A stretch of 43,734 bases of DNA from a virus: IMG/VR virus record IMGVR_UViG_3300030109_002521, positions 1 through 43,734 of that record, one strand, 5' to 3'. The notes under the pieces were generated by a model. The model was not told where the DNA came from. It ran no database searches and saw only the letters and a program-made list of their open reading frames with translations. Made by a program: the position numbers and the translations under genes. Positions 23,276-33,857 of this stretch are shown here, piece by piece. Position 1 is the first letter of the stretch. Each line of letters starts with the position of its first letter.

Positions 23276-26200
23276 TTAATCTTCTGTAGTATGTGATATA
23301 AAACCTAATCCTTGAACATTCAATCTAGACGTGTCAAAGCTACCAGGTGTTCCTTTTATATAATTAAACCACTTGTTTTCTTTTTTCACAAACTCGTTAA
23401 CCGCACCTTGATCTAAATCCGTATTAATATAAGATAATACCCAGTCTTCAGAACCTTCGTAATTAACCGTATCAAAGCTTTTAATTATAGAAGGTGATTG
23501 ATTGATAATAGTTGTTATGCTAGAATCATAATGTATTCCATAGAAGTTGTTTCTAACATCATTAGTATCATGCTGCCAAAGTTGTCCATGCTGGAAAGTA
23601 AAGTATTGACTTGATAAACTTAAACCATTTTCTGGTACAAAAGATTTAAAGCTTACCCAACCTTTAACACTTTCTTTATAGCTAACAGTAGTTACCGCAG
23701 CGCCAAATTCTTCGTCAGTTATAACACGTCTAAGTTTAAGGTTATCTATAGTAGCTATCAAGGGGTTACTTCCTGAGGCTTCTATTATAAAAGTATTAGA
23801 ATAACCTAATGGCGTACCCGATCCTTCACTTACGTAAAATAAATGGTTAACATCTCCCTGATCTAGGAAACTAAATACATTTTCAAATGCTACTAAACCT
23901 GCTTCATTAATATACGAAACTTTTACCGTACCACTATTAGCAAGCGATATGGTAGTATACGCAAGATCAAAAGATAGTTCAAAACTTTGCCCTACTGGCA
24001 ACTCACCTATCTGTTGGTATATTCTATGACCTGTAGACGCGGCATTAAAACTTATTTGCCCTTGATACCAAGAAATAAAGTTTTCAACCTCTTGATCAAA
24101 ACCTTCTATAATCCAAGATCCTACACTTCCAGCGCTGAAGTAGTTGGTCATGTCTTTTAAAGATACACTTTTTACGCTACCTATAAACTGATTATCAGCT
24201 GTGAATTTAATTTCTGCAGGTCCACCATCAAAGTTTATAGGACTGTGAAAATGGAAATTGGTTCCTGAATCAGGCATTACAACTGGATTGTAGAATTCAT
24301 GATCACCAATATTGATTTTTATCTTCGCGTTTTCGTTAGAATTAAAACTACCAGATATAGCGTCATTGCCGTATTCTACAACTAATTCGTAATGATCATT
24401 TACTTCAGGTAAATCTGGTAGGTGCTGCGTAAAACTTCTTTCGTTTGCGAACGTCGAAGCAATCACGTTTTGAAAACTAGAATTGAAGTTCATCTGTCCG
24501 TTTTGGTAATAAACGCTAGGGTGTGATTGAGGTATAGTCGTTGTCCCAGGAATAGCAGCTCGTTGTATTTGATACAAGTTTGGGTTTATATCCCAGTTGT
24601 CTGCAAAACCACCTGTAGACTCAACGCTCACATCAGTAAATCTTATACTTTCCATCAATGAAGGTGATGCTCCTACTCCTGGTATAAATATGCCTGGATA
24701 GCTAAACGTGCTTAAGCTTATTTTTTCTACTAAACCGTATTGATTCTGTGCGTATATTTTAAATAAAGCCGTCAACTTATTATCTATAAGTTCTAGTGTT
24801 AATTTATCACCGTCAACACTTCCTATTTGAAGACCATCAGTATTAGCAGTAAAAAGTTCCTGAGGTTGATTACTTGAATCAAGAAGCTGTATAAAAGGTA
24901 GTTCAAAATCTCCAATAGTGCTAAAATCTATCTCATCTGGAAGCTCTATTTCTAATAAATACCACGTTTGATTTGCTAAAGGTAATTTAGTTTCATCTAA
25001 ATTTATTATTAACGGTACAAGTCCTGTAGCGAAAGTTGTTAGTCTAGCAGACAACGCGTGGGTGTGTTGAGTATAATTTTCGTTTGCAACCTCAACGCCA
25101 GTGTACTCGTTATAAGACGTAACTCCATTACTTTGCCCACTCAGGTATGTTTGCTCGTTACCATCTCCATCAAGATAAGATATTTCTTCAGCTAAGTTCT
25201 GAAACCCGAAAGTTGAAAATATACTACTATAATCAATACCATGTATTTGCTGATAACCTTCTACAGTAGTTGGAAATATAACCTCAGCCCAAGCAGGTAT
25301 TGGTTCTAGCGGTATAGGATCTGTTTGACCAATCACTACATCTTGTGTAGTACTAGAGTCTTGATTTATAAGCCTTCTTAGCTTTTCAAATTTAAATCCT
25401 GTAATAACAGTTTCTCCTAGATCTTCTAATTCGTCTGCACTAGCACTTGCTTTATTATTCCAAACTTCTATTCTAAACTTTAAGTTTTGAACGGCTACCT
25501 CACCAACATTAGTGCCTTCAACGTTATCAGGATAACCACCCTCTGCTGACGGATCATAATCAGTGGCAAACTTCCAGCAAAAAACCATTTCTCCGTCTAC
25601 ATCATGAACGCCTTCTTCGCCGTTCGTGTTTGTTGTGTATTCGCTTATAGAGTGCGGGTATGTAAGACTACCGGAAGTTGTTGTTTGTGGGTTTGGATCT
25701 TCATTTGAAGGACCAGACGCAGCTGGCGATATAAGGTATTCGTTTTCCTCGTCTATATAGTGGCCATCTCCGGAGTTCACCTCATCAGGAAGTTCAAACA
25801 AGGCACTATCAACTGGAGTGCTGTCACTTCCATCTAAAAGTATAAGTTTTATAAAATTAGTTCTCGACTCGAAGCTTCCGTAGTTATTAGCTCTGTAGTT
25901 TACCGTTACTCTTATCTGCTCACCCTTAAAACACGTATTTACCTCTGTACCGGCCGGCAAGTCTTCTGATACGTAAAGGTCGCTTCCTTGAGTAAACCCT
26001 GCTTCAGGAAATACAATAGCTCCAAACAAAGCTGCCATGCTTGGATTAGGAGTTCCATCAATTAAACTAGGACCACCCCACGGCGAGCCTCTAAAAGTCA
26101 TACCCGGGTTTATTGCTTCGTAATTATTAGTTTCACTAGCGTTAAAAAAGTTTCCAACTTCACCACTACCAGTTCCAAAATTACCGGCATAAGGCACCTC

Positions 26201-29200
26201 GCCTGTAGATACAAATACTACAGAAGGAGCCATCCACTCACCGTAGTCGTCACTACCGTTAATACCAGTGTCTGTACCGTCGCCAATAGGTAAATCAAAA
26301 TTTTCGCCATTATAACCGTTGTATTCTTGGATATTTCCCTCTAATGGTTGATCCTGGTGCCAAGTAGTATTGTTAAATCTTTTTATAGTATATTTAGCGA
26401 AGTCTCCAACACCGTTATCTCCAAAAGGATTCTGTGAAGTTAAATGATTTGTGTCAAATAACATTAACTCTAGTCCATTTGGATGAACTATGAATTGATC
26501 AGGATTAAAGGTTGTCTGTGGCTCCGTAATGTCTACCGATGGAACTAAAACATCTATAGCCGGATGATTCCTTATAGTAACATCTACGAATAAATCTGGG
26601 TTTATTGTTTTATTTCTTTCAACTAAATCTAAGTCTTCAAGTTGTACAACTCCAGAAAAATCTACTCCCTGAGTAAAAGTACCATCGTCTATATATTCTG
26701 TATTGTTAAGAGATTCAACTGCAGCAACTCCCTCGGAGAAATCATCGTTTAAAACATTCTCAATGATTGGTTCTTTTTTAATTGTAAGATTATACTGTTG
26801 GTTAAATCTATCGTAACTACCTATAAAATTAGCTTCGTCAACTAGATTATCTCTAAAATAATCTCGCATACCAGACTCTGATATAGGTGTTAAGCCGTCC
26901 ATAGATAGTCTTAATACAGCTCCTCGCTGCTTGTCTGTAAAGTACGCTCTAAACGTGTCGCTAGCAAAAGATTCTGGATGTGTAGATATACCGTAGTCTC
27001 CAACAAAAGGTATTGATTGACCCAATACGTTTGGAGTTGCAACTAACTGAGGATTACCGTCAGCATTAAATACAGCGTCTTTATTTGCTAGTATTTTTAT
27101 AATTCTATCTTCACACAGAGCTACTAAGTCTGTATTTCTAGTAAATAACTTTTGAATACTACCATACGTTGGGTTTATATCTTTAGTTATTTTTTCAGCT
27201 GCAATGAATTGATTTAAATTGTTTACGTTAGAATTAGAGTTATATATACCAGAATATATCAAACCGTTTGTTCTATGCTCTTCTATAAACGGCTCTTCAA
27301 GAACTGCTGATACTCTAGCTCCACTAGATAAACGCATTTTATTGTAACCATCTCTTATTCTGTCTGACTCAATACCATCACCAAAGCTAAAGCAATTAAA
27401 CCAGCTTAAACCAACAGGAAAATCCGGACGCACATCTTCTTCTATTTCAAAAACGTCTTGACCTTCTTGACCAATAATTACAGCTTCTACATAGCTATCA
27501 TCTTGTCTGCAAAACTGAAAAGTAGATCCTATATAGTTATCGCCTTCTGGCACTTCGATATTAGTTTTAAACTTAGTAGCTGATGTCCACTCAGAAATAT
27601 ATACTGAGTCGTCGCTATTTATGCCTTTAATTTGAGATCCAACAGGTGCAAAAAGCTCGTTAGTGGCTGAAGTTATTTTTGTAGGTATATTATTACTAGC
27701 TTCGTAGTATACGTTTAAGTCAGTTAACTGTTGTGGCTCAGTTTCCCATATAGTAGGAGAGCTAAATATGCTATCTATTGAACTAGGTGCTAATGTTGTT
27801 ATGAATTCTATATCAGTAGAGTCAGTAGCATCTATGTCGTTTGTGCCAAAACGAGGATCGTAGTGAAGCTGAAAATCTTTATCTACTTCAACTATAAATG
27901 TTGTTCTTCTATTACTTGCGCTACCAAAGTCAGTTATTCTATCGGCTAGTGCTGTAGCAGCGGTTGAATAACCCTCATCACCGCTGTTATTAGACGGTGT
28001 TAAATTAGCGTCCGTAAAATCAGCCCAAGCACTAGCAGCTTCCTCTACGCTATTACCCGCGAGTTCATACGCACTCCCGTCTGCATTAGGTAGCCATATA
28101 GCACGCCAAGACGTATGGTTATATACATGCAGCTCAGAGCATTTGACTATAGTGTAAACTGTGTTATCAGTGTCTCCTTTAAACTTAAACTTCTGACCAG
28201 GAGTTTTGAGTCTATTAACAAACTCTTCTATTTCAGCGGGGTTGCTACTACCATACGCTGGATTCCACTGTTGTTGGTGTTTAGTTTGATAATCCAAGTC
28301 ATACCCTTGACCAACGCCGGGGCCAGCAGCTGCGTTCAAACTAGCCGTAGGTGGAAGACCTCCAAACGAACTAGAATTAGGTGCGTAATTTCCTTCAAAT
28401 TCCACCACGTTACCCTCATGATCAGGTAGTTCTCCAAATGAATCAAAGTCATATTCAACCGAGCTAGATTGAGCAGGAATCTTATGGAACGCACCTCCAC
28501 CCCATATACCTTGAAGCTTAGAAGCTATACTATCTCTACCTCTAATTGTTACACCAACTAAATCATCACTTGTTAGAGGGTCAATAAGATCTTCTCCTGG
28601 CGCTAAAAACGATATATGTATAAATTGACGCCCTGGCGTATCTCCGTAGAAAGAACTAGGATATCCGTAACTGGTAAGGCTATCAGCGTATATACTACCA
28701 ACTCTAAATTCTCGTGAAGCTGTATCTACTGTTGTAAGTGTTCCTGGTGTGAAGACGTGATCGCTCGTAGACGTAACTATTCCCTCAAAACTATTGTATA
28801 TTCTTGAAGCGTAAACACCTGTATCGAAGTTAGTGCTACCAACACCAACCTTAGCTAGAGGAGCCCAGGATTTAAAAGATAATTCTCGATTAGTAAACTG
28901 CTCAAAGCTATATAAAAACCCATTCCACTTCCATCCATATAAATCATCACCATCTTCAAAGCCTGGATTAAGTTCTTCAAATGTAGTGCCAGGTAGTTCT
29001 CCGAATACATCTTCGTATTCAGAAGCCGACATAAATAATGGACCCCACTCAAAAGGTTGATGAACTAGTTTTGAGTTATAAGACGCTTTTCCAGCTTCTT
29101 TAGCATAAGACTCACTGCGAACGTTAGTCGCCACAAAATTCATATCGTCTATAAAAAACGCATCTCCAATATGACTTTTTATACTACTCCACTCAAGTGC

Positions 29201-31663
29201 AGTATTAGCAAAACCATCAACGTTCATGTTAGGCGAATTAGCTACAGTAACAGCTCCTTCTAATGTGTTTGATATAGAGCTACTCGCGGAGTTTATTATT
29301 CCCTCAGATGGATTACCAGTTGTTGTATGTTGGCCAAACAACCAATATGATTCAGCACTAGAAACTGGGTATACATCGTCACTTTGATCATTACCAGTTA
29401 AATAATCATTATGTTTTATTTTAACAAAAAACTTGCCACTAAAATCTTCTTCTCCTCTAGTCTCTCTTCTTTCGCATCTAAATATTAATCCAGGATCTAA
29501 TTTAAACTCTGAAGCAGATATAGTATCGTTAAAAGCTGCCAGCTTAGCGTCTTTTTCAGATATTTTAGTACTTAGTTTTAAAACGTAATCATTGTTATTA
29601 GAGCTTACATCGATACTAGTTACTTTGTATCTATTAGAGAAAATGTTACCAACATTCCAAGATATATATACGTCTTTATCATATTTATTATCTGGATCAG
29701 TAAGTCTTGATCCATCAACATTACTGCTAACCCAACCATTCGCGCTCATGTGAATAGTGTCAACTTGCTGATCTATTCTTTTACCACCTTTACCCGCAAC
29801 ATCCGGCCCAGGAAATAAACTATTCGAGCCAAAATCACCGGAACCACTACATAGTATATTTGAAGCTGATGAGTTTTCAACCGAACCTAAACTAAAGAAA
29901 ACATACTTTACGGCATCTGGAGCTTCATTGCTTATATCTAATATTTTATATTTATTTTCAAATGGAATTTGAGCATTATTACTATCGTATATTTTTTTAG
30001 CAATAATATAATCATCTTCTACAATCTTATTTCTGTCTGACGAAGGAAAAGAAATGTAAATGTGATCGTCTTTGTTTACAAACTCGTTATGCGTAAATGG
30101 AAAGTATGATCTATCCATCAATAAGTTATAGTACTCGTCAGACGAAGACTTTACGTAAAACTTATAATAATCTACCCACTCAGGAAAACTTCCATAAAGA
30201 CGAGTCTTTAACATAGTAGATGCACTAGCATTGTAAGACTCATTGCTATACCAAGGAACATCGACGCCACCTTGCCTTGATGTAAATACTGGTGTTTCTC
30301 TACCGTATTTATCACCTAGTACATAACCTAATTGATACTTTCTTTGAGATTTTAAAGATTTTAAACCACCTGAAAAAAAGTCTTGAGACGTTCGGTTTAT
30401 TTTATAAGCATCAATCGTAGGTATGCTGTCTGTAAAACTATAACCTTGCTTGTAATTAGCATAAACCAATCTATTGCCTACTATCTCTTGACCTAGTGCG
30501 GATTTTGGCACAACATCAAAAGGTCTTAAAAGTTGATTTTCTGGAAGTACCGCGTGAATGTTTTCAGATGTTACCTCATATTTACCTTTATATGAAGACT
30601 CAGCGCCATCAACATTAAATTGTCCAGAGCCTGCGTGGTTTGCTTCAGCGCTATTTATCTTTATATTTTCAATAGAATATATAGCCGTAGAATCTTCTTG
30701 CTTGTAAAGAATATCTACTTGAACTACATCTGCTGGCATGTCAGGTGATATAAAGTCGTAAAGCTCCACTGACTTTATAAGATTAACCATAGACTTATTA
30801 TATGGCTCGTCTGTACTATACGCGTTAACTGAGTTTATAAGATCATTGTGCTCTGGATTAAAAACAACATCTGTAAAAGGTCCAAACGCAGAATACTGTC
30901 CATCAGCGTATTTGTACCTAGTACAAAAGCGTAAAAACACTTTTTCAAAAATAGCTGAACCAGCTTCTCCTTTAGCGGAAATCAACTTAACTGTAGGAGC
31001 TGAAGTCGGTTTCTTTTTAATGACAGTAATATGATCTTTATGTAAAATCGTATCTGTTAACTCCCCGTTTACGTGTAAGCGCGGAACAAATGCATACGTG
31101 CCACCTGGAGCACTTACGCCTTGATATAAAGCTGTGTAACCGTCATGATAAGATCTAGATATATTTATTTTTTTAGGCTCATCATCTCCATCAGACCAAA
31201 ATAAAAAGTCATCAACAATATTTATACCAGTTATTTGCTTTCCTGTAAAATTCAATATTCTACTATAATCGTAGTTTTCACCATAAAAAGGCGTATAGAG
31301 TGGACTATTTTCAGCAATAAACTCGGCACTACTATAGGCGTCAGCTAAAATTATTTGAGATATATCCTGTACTTTATCATATTCTAATATAGCGTCAATT
31401 TTAACTACAGGGTTATGAACAAACCAATATAACTTATTGGTTCTTTCGTTAGCAATGCTACCAACACACGTGTAACTTTGGCCTCCTAAAAGCGCGTCTA
31501 CTCTAGTATTACCTAGTAAGTTACGCGCAGTCCCAGCACCACCTTCGTCAGATGTAGTAACATTTACATTAACAGCATCTCTATAATTTCCACTCGGTAT
31601 TAACCTTTCATCAAGGTCTTTATTCATAGTACCTCGAGTAAAAGCGCTTTTAATTTCAGGCAT
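23276..31663 (-). CDS. Giant tail protein, P22 gp10 / T7 gp12 / crAss muzzle-like position (2795 aa)
   Basis: Starts MPEIKSAFTRGTMNKDLDER, a phrase I associate with tail-nozzle-type proteins of marine and crAss-like podoviruses. The first 1000 residues have repeated strand patterns such as KLYWFVHNPV and DDFLFWSDGDDEP, suggesting beta-propeller blades as in tail nozzle proteins. The second half has several jelly-roll-like segments (YIDDGTFTQGVDFSG; NGQMNFNSSFQN; QGQISFNAASTGHR) resembling carbohydrate-binding modules. Its length far exceeds T7 gp12 (794) and P22 gp10 (472), so it is probably a nozzle core fused to many peripheral binding domains. It follows two adaptor genes, as expected for a tail nozzle. 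The exact counterpart is uncertain. Confidence 0.75.
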   Translation of the reverse strand: MPEIKSAFTRGTMNKDLDERLIPSGNYRDAVNVNVTTSDEGGAGTARNLLGNTRVDALLGGQSYTCVGSIANERTNKLYWFVHNPVVKIDAILEYDKVQDISQIILADAYSSAEFIAENSPLYTPFYGENYDYSRILNFTGKQITGINIVDDFLFWSDGDDEPKKINISRSYHDGYTALYQGVSAPGGTYAFVPRLHVNGELTDTILHKDHITVIKKKPTSAPTVKLISAKGEAGSAIFEKVFLRFCTRYKYADGQYSAFGPFTDVVFNPEHNDLINSVNAYSTDEPYNKSMVNLIKSVELYDFISPDMPADVVQVDILYKQEDSTAIYSIENIKINSAEANHAGSGQFNVDGAESSYKGKYEVTSENIHAVLPENQLLRPFDVVPKSALGQEIVGNRLVYANYKQGYSFTDSIPTIDAYKINRTSQDFFSGGLKSLKSQRKYQLGYVLGDKYGRETPVFTSRQGGVDVPWYSNESYNASASTMLKTRLYGSFPEWVDYYKFYVKSSSDEYYNLLMDRSYFPFTHNEFVNKDDHIYISFPSSDRNKIVEDDYIIAKKIYDSNNAQIPFENKYKILDISNEAPDAVKYVFFSLGSVENSSASNILCSGSGDFGSNSLFPGPDVAGKGGKRIDQQVDTIHMSANGWVSSNVDGSRLTDPDNKYDKDVYISWNVGNIFSNRYKVTSIDVSSNNNDYVLKLSTKISEKDAKLAAFNDTISASEFKLDPGLIFRCERRETRGEEDFSGKFFVKIKHNDYLTGNDQSDDVYPVSSAESYWLFGQHTTTGNPSEGIINSASSSISNTLEGAVTVANSPNMNVDGFANTALEWSSIKSHIGDAFFIDDMNFVATNVRSESYAKEAGKASYNSKLVHQPFEWGPLFMSASEYEDVFGELPGTTFEELNPGFEDGDDLYGWKWNGFLYSFEQFTNRELSFKSWAPLAKVGVGSTNFDTGVYASRIYNSFEGIVTSTSDHVFTPGTLTTVDTASREFRVGSIYADSLTSYGYPSSFYGDTPGRQFIHISFLAPGEDLIDPLTSDDLVGVTIRGRDSIASKLQGIWGGGAFHKIPAQSSSVEYDFDSFGELPDHEGNVVEFEGNYAPNSSSFGGLPPTASLNAAAGPGVGQGYDLDYQTKHQQQWNPAYGSSNPAEIEEFVNRLKTPGQKFKFKGDTDNTVYTIVKCSELHVYNHTSWRAIWLPNADGSAYELAGNSVEEAASAWADFTDANLTPSNNSGDEGYSTAATALADRITDFGSASNRRTTFIVEVDKDFQLHYDPRFGTNDIDATDSTDIEFITTLAPSSIDSIFSSPTIWETEPQQLTDLNVYYEASNNIPTKITSATNELFAPVGSQIKGINSDDSVYISEWTSATKFKTNIEVPEGDNYIGSTFQFCRQDDSYVEAVIIGQEGQDVFEIEEDVRPDFPVGLSWFNCFSFGDGIESDRIRDGYNKMRLSSGARVSAVLEEPFIEEHRTNGLIYSGIYNSNSNVNNLNQFIAAEKITKDINPTYGSIQKLFTRNTDLVALCEDRIIKILANKDAVFNADGNPQLVATPNVLGQSIPFVGDYGISTHPESFASDTFRAYFTDKQRGAVLRLSMDGLTPISESGMRDYFRDNLVDEANFIGSYDRFNQQYNLTIKKEPIIENVLNDDFSEGVAAVESLNNTEYIDDGTFTQGVDFSGVVQLEDLDLVERNKTINPDLFVDVTIRNHPAIDVLVPSVDITEPQTTFNPDQFIVHPNGLELMLFDTNHLTSQNPFGDNGVGDFAKYTIKRFNNTTWHQDQPLEGNIQEYNGYNGENFDLPIGDGTDTGINGSDDYGEWMAPSVVFVSTGEVPYAGNFGTGSGEVGNFFNASETNNYEAINPGMTFRGSPWGGPSLIDGTPNPSMAALFGAIVFPEAGFTQGSDLYVSEDLPAGTEVNTCFKGEQIRVTVNYRANNYGSFESRTNFIKLILLDGSDSTPVDSALFELPDEVNSGDGHYIDEENEYLISPAASGPSNEDPNPQTTTSGSLTYPHSISEYTTNTNGEEGVHDVDGEMVFCWKFATDYDPSAEGGYPDNVEGTNVGEVAVQNLKFRIEVWNNKASASADELEDLGETVITGFKFEKLRRLINQDSSTTQDVVIGQTDPIPLEPIPAWAEVIFPTTVEGYQQIHGIDYSSIFSTFGFQNLAEEISYLDGDGNEQTYLSGQSNGVTSYNEYTGVEVANENYTQHTHALSARLTTFATGLVPLIINLDETKLPLANQTWYLLEIELPDEIDFSTIGDFELPFIQLLDSSNQPQELFTANTDGLQIGSVDGDKLTLELIDNKLTALFKIYAQNQYGLVEKISLSTFSYPGIFIPGVGASPSLMESIRFTDVSVESTGGFADNWDINPNLYQIQRAAIPGTTTIPQSHPSVYYQNGQMNFNSSFQNVIASTFANERSFTQHLPDLPEVNDHYELVVEYGNDAISGSFNSNENAKIKINIGDHEFYNPVVMPDSGTNFHFHSPINFDGGPAEIKFTADNQFIGSVKSVSLKDMTNYFSAGSVGSWIIEGFDQEVENFISWYQGQISFNAASTGHRIYQQIGELPVGQSFELSFDLAYTTISLANSGTVKVSYINEAGLVAFENVFSFLDQGDVNHLFYVSEGSGTPLGYSNTFIIEASGSNPLIATIDNLKLRRVITDEEFGAAVTTVSYKESVKGWVSFKSFVPENGLSLSSQYFTFQHGQLWQHDTNDVRNNFYGIHYDSSITTIINQSPSIIKSFDTVNYEGSEDWVLSYINTDLDQGAVNEFVKKENKWFNYIKGTPGSFDTSRLNVQGLGFISHTTED

Positions 31664-31666
31664 GAA

Positions 31667-33091
31667 TTAGTGTTTTATTTGTTTAGATTGACCTCTAAGA
31701 ACTTGAGTTAATTCTTCTAGCTTGATATTTGATAATCTTAACTTGGCTTTTCTAACAGCTGCAAACTTTTCTCTTTTGTGAAATGCTAGTCTACTTCCAC
31801 CAATATTTGATCGCGTAGATATAACGTCGTACAATATATGCTTGTACATTGCATCTTCAGCAAACTTATGCACGTGCATTTCATCGTCGGTGCCAAGGCT
31901 ATCGCTTATATAATCTAGTATTACATTTAATCCGCTAACATTAGAAGAAAAATGTATTTTACCTAATCTATCATCTATATAAAAAGAACCATTTATCTGA
32001 GCATGAGATGGTTCAATACCGTATCTTTCGTTTGGATTTAACCAGTGGTGCTCATATCTGTAGTCATCGATAGCAACTTCAGCAGGCTCGTTTGCTTTAA
32101 AATTATTCCACGTTGAAGAGCTCATACCATCAGCTGAGGCGTGCTGCAATGAACTTCCTGTTTGCGCATTAACTACTGATAAGTTGTCTATAGTATTTGT
32201 TAAAATGCTTTGACTAGTGCTTGTAAATGGAGCGTTAGATGTAATTAACACATATATAGACTGATAGGCTGATACGTTTATATTTAAAGCCTCTTGCGTG
32301 CTAGATACTCCTTCCCAAGTAAGTAAAGCACCGGGTATATTAAATATATCAGCTGACGCATTAAGTGACGCTGGTATATCGTTGCCTAAACTATCGCTAA
32401 GATTGTTTGGGTGCGTGTATGTATCGCCTTGGTTTGTGCTTAAACCAAATCTAAGTACTCCACCAGGAGCAGTTGATGCAGCTACTCCATCTGCTGAAAT
32501 ATTTACATAATCTACTTGAGATACATCTATCTCTTGCCAAACAGCTAAAGCACTACCAAAAGGAATACCACCAGGAGAATTTTGAGGTTTATGGCTGAAA
32601 TTTAAAACGCCACCACTAGCTTTGATTTGGCCTGGAGACTGTTGATAATTCTGTATACCTTGAGAAAAATCTGCATTTTGAACTACAGTATCACCTTCTG
32701 GAAAGTCATACTCACCAGTTTCTTTTTGCTTAATCTCAAACGGATTTGATGTTAGCTTTGTAGGATATAAAACTCTTTTAATACCTGTGCTATCAACTCT
32801 TGATATTTTCGTATAGTTTACGTAGTCGTGAGGCAAAACCATTGTTAAGCTAGGCGGCACAAGAATTTGTTGAGACTTAATCGATTTAAACGTGTCAAAA
32901 GATAACTCAGCCAAAGCTCGCTTAGCATGAAAAGCTATGTCAGCTCTTTTAGCTTTAGGTATAAGCTTATCTTCGCCAACATACATAATCTGAAATTGAT
33001 TGATAATATCGTTTAAAGATACAAACTGATAGTTACCAAAATCATTACCTTGATAATACTGTTTCTGTGTAGTTCCGTCTAATAAACCCAT
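31667..33091 (-). CDS. Second head-tail adaptor / ring protein with inserted binding module (474 aa)
   Basis: The N-terminal 120 residues (YQFVSLNDIINQFQIMYVGE, AFHAKRALAELSFDTFKS, LPHDYVNYTKI) and C-terminal 130 residues (YGIEPSHAQINGSFYIDDR, HKFAEDAMYKHILYDVIS) form a coherent helical-beta adaptor of a kind common in marine podovirus tail cassettes. Between them, residues about 133-310 are a separate beta domain opening NADFSQGIQNY, resembling the N-x-DF-x-x-G signature of CBM_4_9-type jelly rolls. Without it the protein would be about 300 residues. It lies between the gp4/gp11-like adaptor and the giant tail protein, three bases from each. Confidence 0.72.
   Translation of the reverse strand: MGLLDGTTQKQYYQGNDFGNYQFVSLNDIINQFQIMYVGEDKLIPKAKRADIAFHAKRALAELSFDTFKSIKSQQILVPPSLTMVLPHDYVNYTKISRVDSTGIKRVLYPTKLTSNPFEIKQKETGEYDFPEGDTVVQNADFSQGIQNYQQSPGQIKASGGVLNFSHKPQNSPGGIPFGSALAVWQEIDVSQVDYVNISADGVAASTAPGGVLRFGLSTNQGDTYTHPNNLSDSLGNDIPASLNASADIFNIPGALLTWEGVSSTQEALNINVSAYQSIYVLITSNAPFTSTSQSILTNTIDNLSVVNAQTGSSLQHASADGMSSSTWNNFKANEPAEVAIDDYRYEHHWLNPNERYGIEPSHAQINGSFYIDDRLGKIHFSSNVSGLNVILDYISDSLGTDDEMHVHKFAEDAMYKHILYDVISTRSNIGGSRLAFHKREKFAAVRKAKLRLSNIKLEELTQVLRGQSKQIKH
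32162..32695 (-). other. CBM-like jelly-roll insertion within the 474-aa adaptor
   Basis: This segment codes for residues about 133-310: NADFSQGIQNY, strands such as GGVLNFSHKP and SALAVWQEIDVS, and a closing NTIDNLSVVNA. The pattern (N-x-DF-x-x-G start, W/Q-E/Q-I-D-V strand, I-D-N-L/V-x-V end) follows carbohydrate-binding modules of family 4/9/16. Boundaries are estimated from where the adaptor-type sequence stops and resumes. Confidence 0.55.
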
Positions 33092-33094
33092 TTG

Positions 33095-33799
33095 TTATGA
33101 TTTTTCTTGTTGTGTATAAGCAACCTCTTTACCGCTAGCCGCCTGAACTAACATTTGATCTTTCATAGATACACCTGCAAATTGTAATATTTTAACTACT
33201 AAGTTTTTTTCTTCAGAAGGGTGTAATTCAAAGTCTCGCCATCCAGCGCTCGTATCTGGGTTAAATAACGCATCACCATTTACAACTACATATGTCCAAT
33301 TAGGTGAATTTGGTCTTTTTATGTAATCTATATGCGTGCTAGTGTAGCCACCCACTGGAGAGCGATAAATAGTATTACCTGATCTATAAAATATAGGTCT
33401 ATTTATTCCAGGCGCCATAAGAGATGACATATGATACGCATCATATTCTCTTTTACTAACTTCTTCAGCAGCATAAAAAATACCTGTAGCGGCTTCTTTG
33501 TATCTTACCGCTTCTAGCTTATAAACATTATCACTAAGTCCACCTGAGCTTGAGTATCCTTGATTAGCTACTCTAAAAATAGATATCTTTTCCTCAATCA
33601 TCTCTCGAGGATCTGAAGTTACGGTTTTATTACCAGGAATTCTTAGGAATAATTTGAGGTCATGAAAGTATTGCTCAAATATTTCGTTTTGAGCCTGGTT
33701 GGCAAATAAGTTAAACTCCTGTGGAGTTATATAACCTCTTTGTTCTTTGTTAGCTATTGCTAATACTGTTTGATATACTCTATCTACACTTATTGCCAT
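33095..33799 (-). CDS. Head-tail adaptor, P22 gp4 / T7 gp11 / crAss ring-protein type (234 aa)
   Basis: A helical N-terminus (ISVDRVYQTVLAIANKEQRG, YITPQEFNLFANQAQNEIFE) is followed by a beta middle (VYKLEAVRYKEA, GNTIYRSPVGGYTSTHIDYI) and a C-terminal helix (HPSEEKNLVVKILQFAGVSM). The YITPQEFNxFANQAQ segment is typical of the tubular adaptor that docks below the portal in podoviruses. Size agrees with T7 gp11 (196) and the crAss ring proteins. The gene lies in the expected place, after the capsid and before other tail genes. A UUCG hairpin stands 16 bases upstream of its start. Confidence 0.72.
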   Translation of the reverse strand: MAISVDRVYQTVLAIANKEQRGYITPQEFNLFANQAQNEIFEQYFHDLKLFLRIPGNKTVTSDPREMIEEKISIFRVANQGYSSSGGLSDNVYKLEAVRYKEAATGIFYAAEEVSKREYDAYHMSSLMAPGINRPIFYRSGNTIYRSPVGGYTSTHIDYIKRPNSPNWTYVVVNGDALFNPDTSAGWRDFELHPSEEKNLVVKILQFAGVSMKDQMLVQAASGKEVAYTQQEKS

Positions 33800-33815
33800 A
33801 ATTCGTTATTTATAG

Positions 33816-33850
33816 TTAGTGACCACCCCGAAGGGTGGCCGCCCAACTAA
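33816..33850 (-). terminator. UUCG-loop hairpin between the 279-aa gene and the adaptor gene
   Basis: On the minus-strand RNA, GGCCACCC and GGGUGGUC pair over 8 bp (one G-U) around a UUCG loop (bases 33829-33832). Five outer pairs (UUAGU/ACUAA) are joined across a 5-base bulge. No U-run follows, so it may be an attenuator, an RNA-processing or stability element, or a weak terminator rather than a full intrinsic terminator. It lies in the 58-base gap just upstream of the adaptor start. Confidence 0.6.
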
Positions 33851-33857
33851 GTGATTA

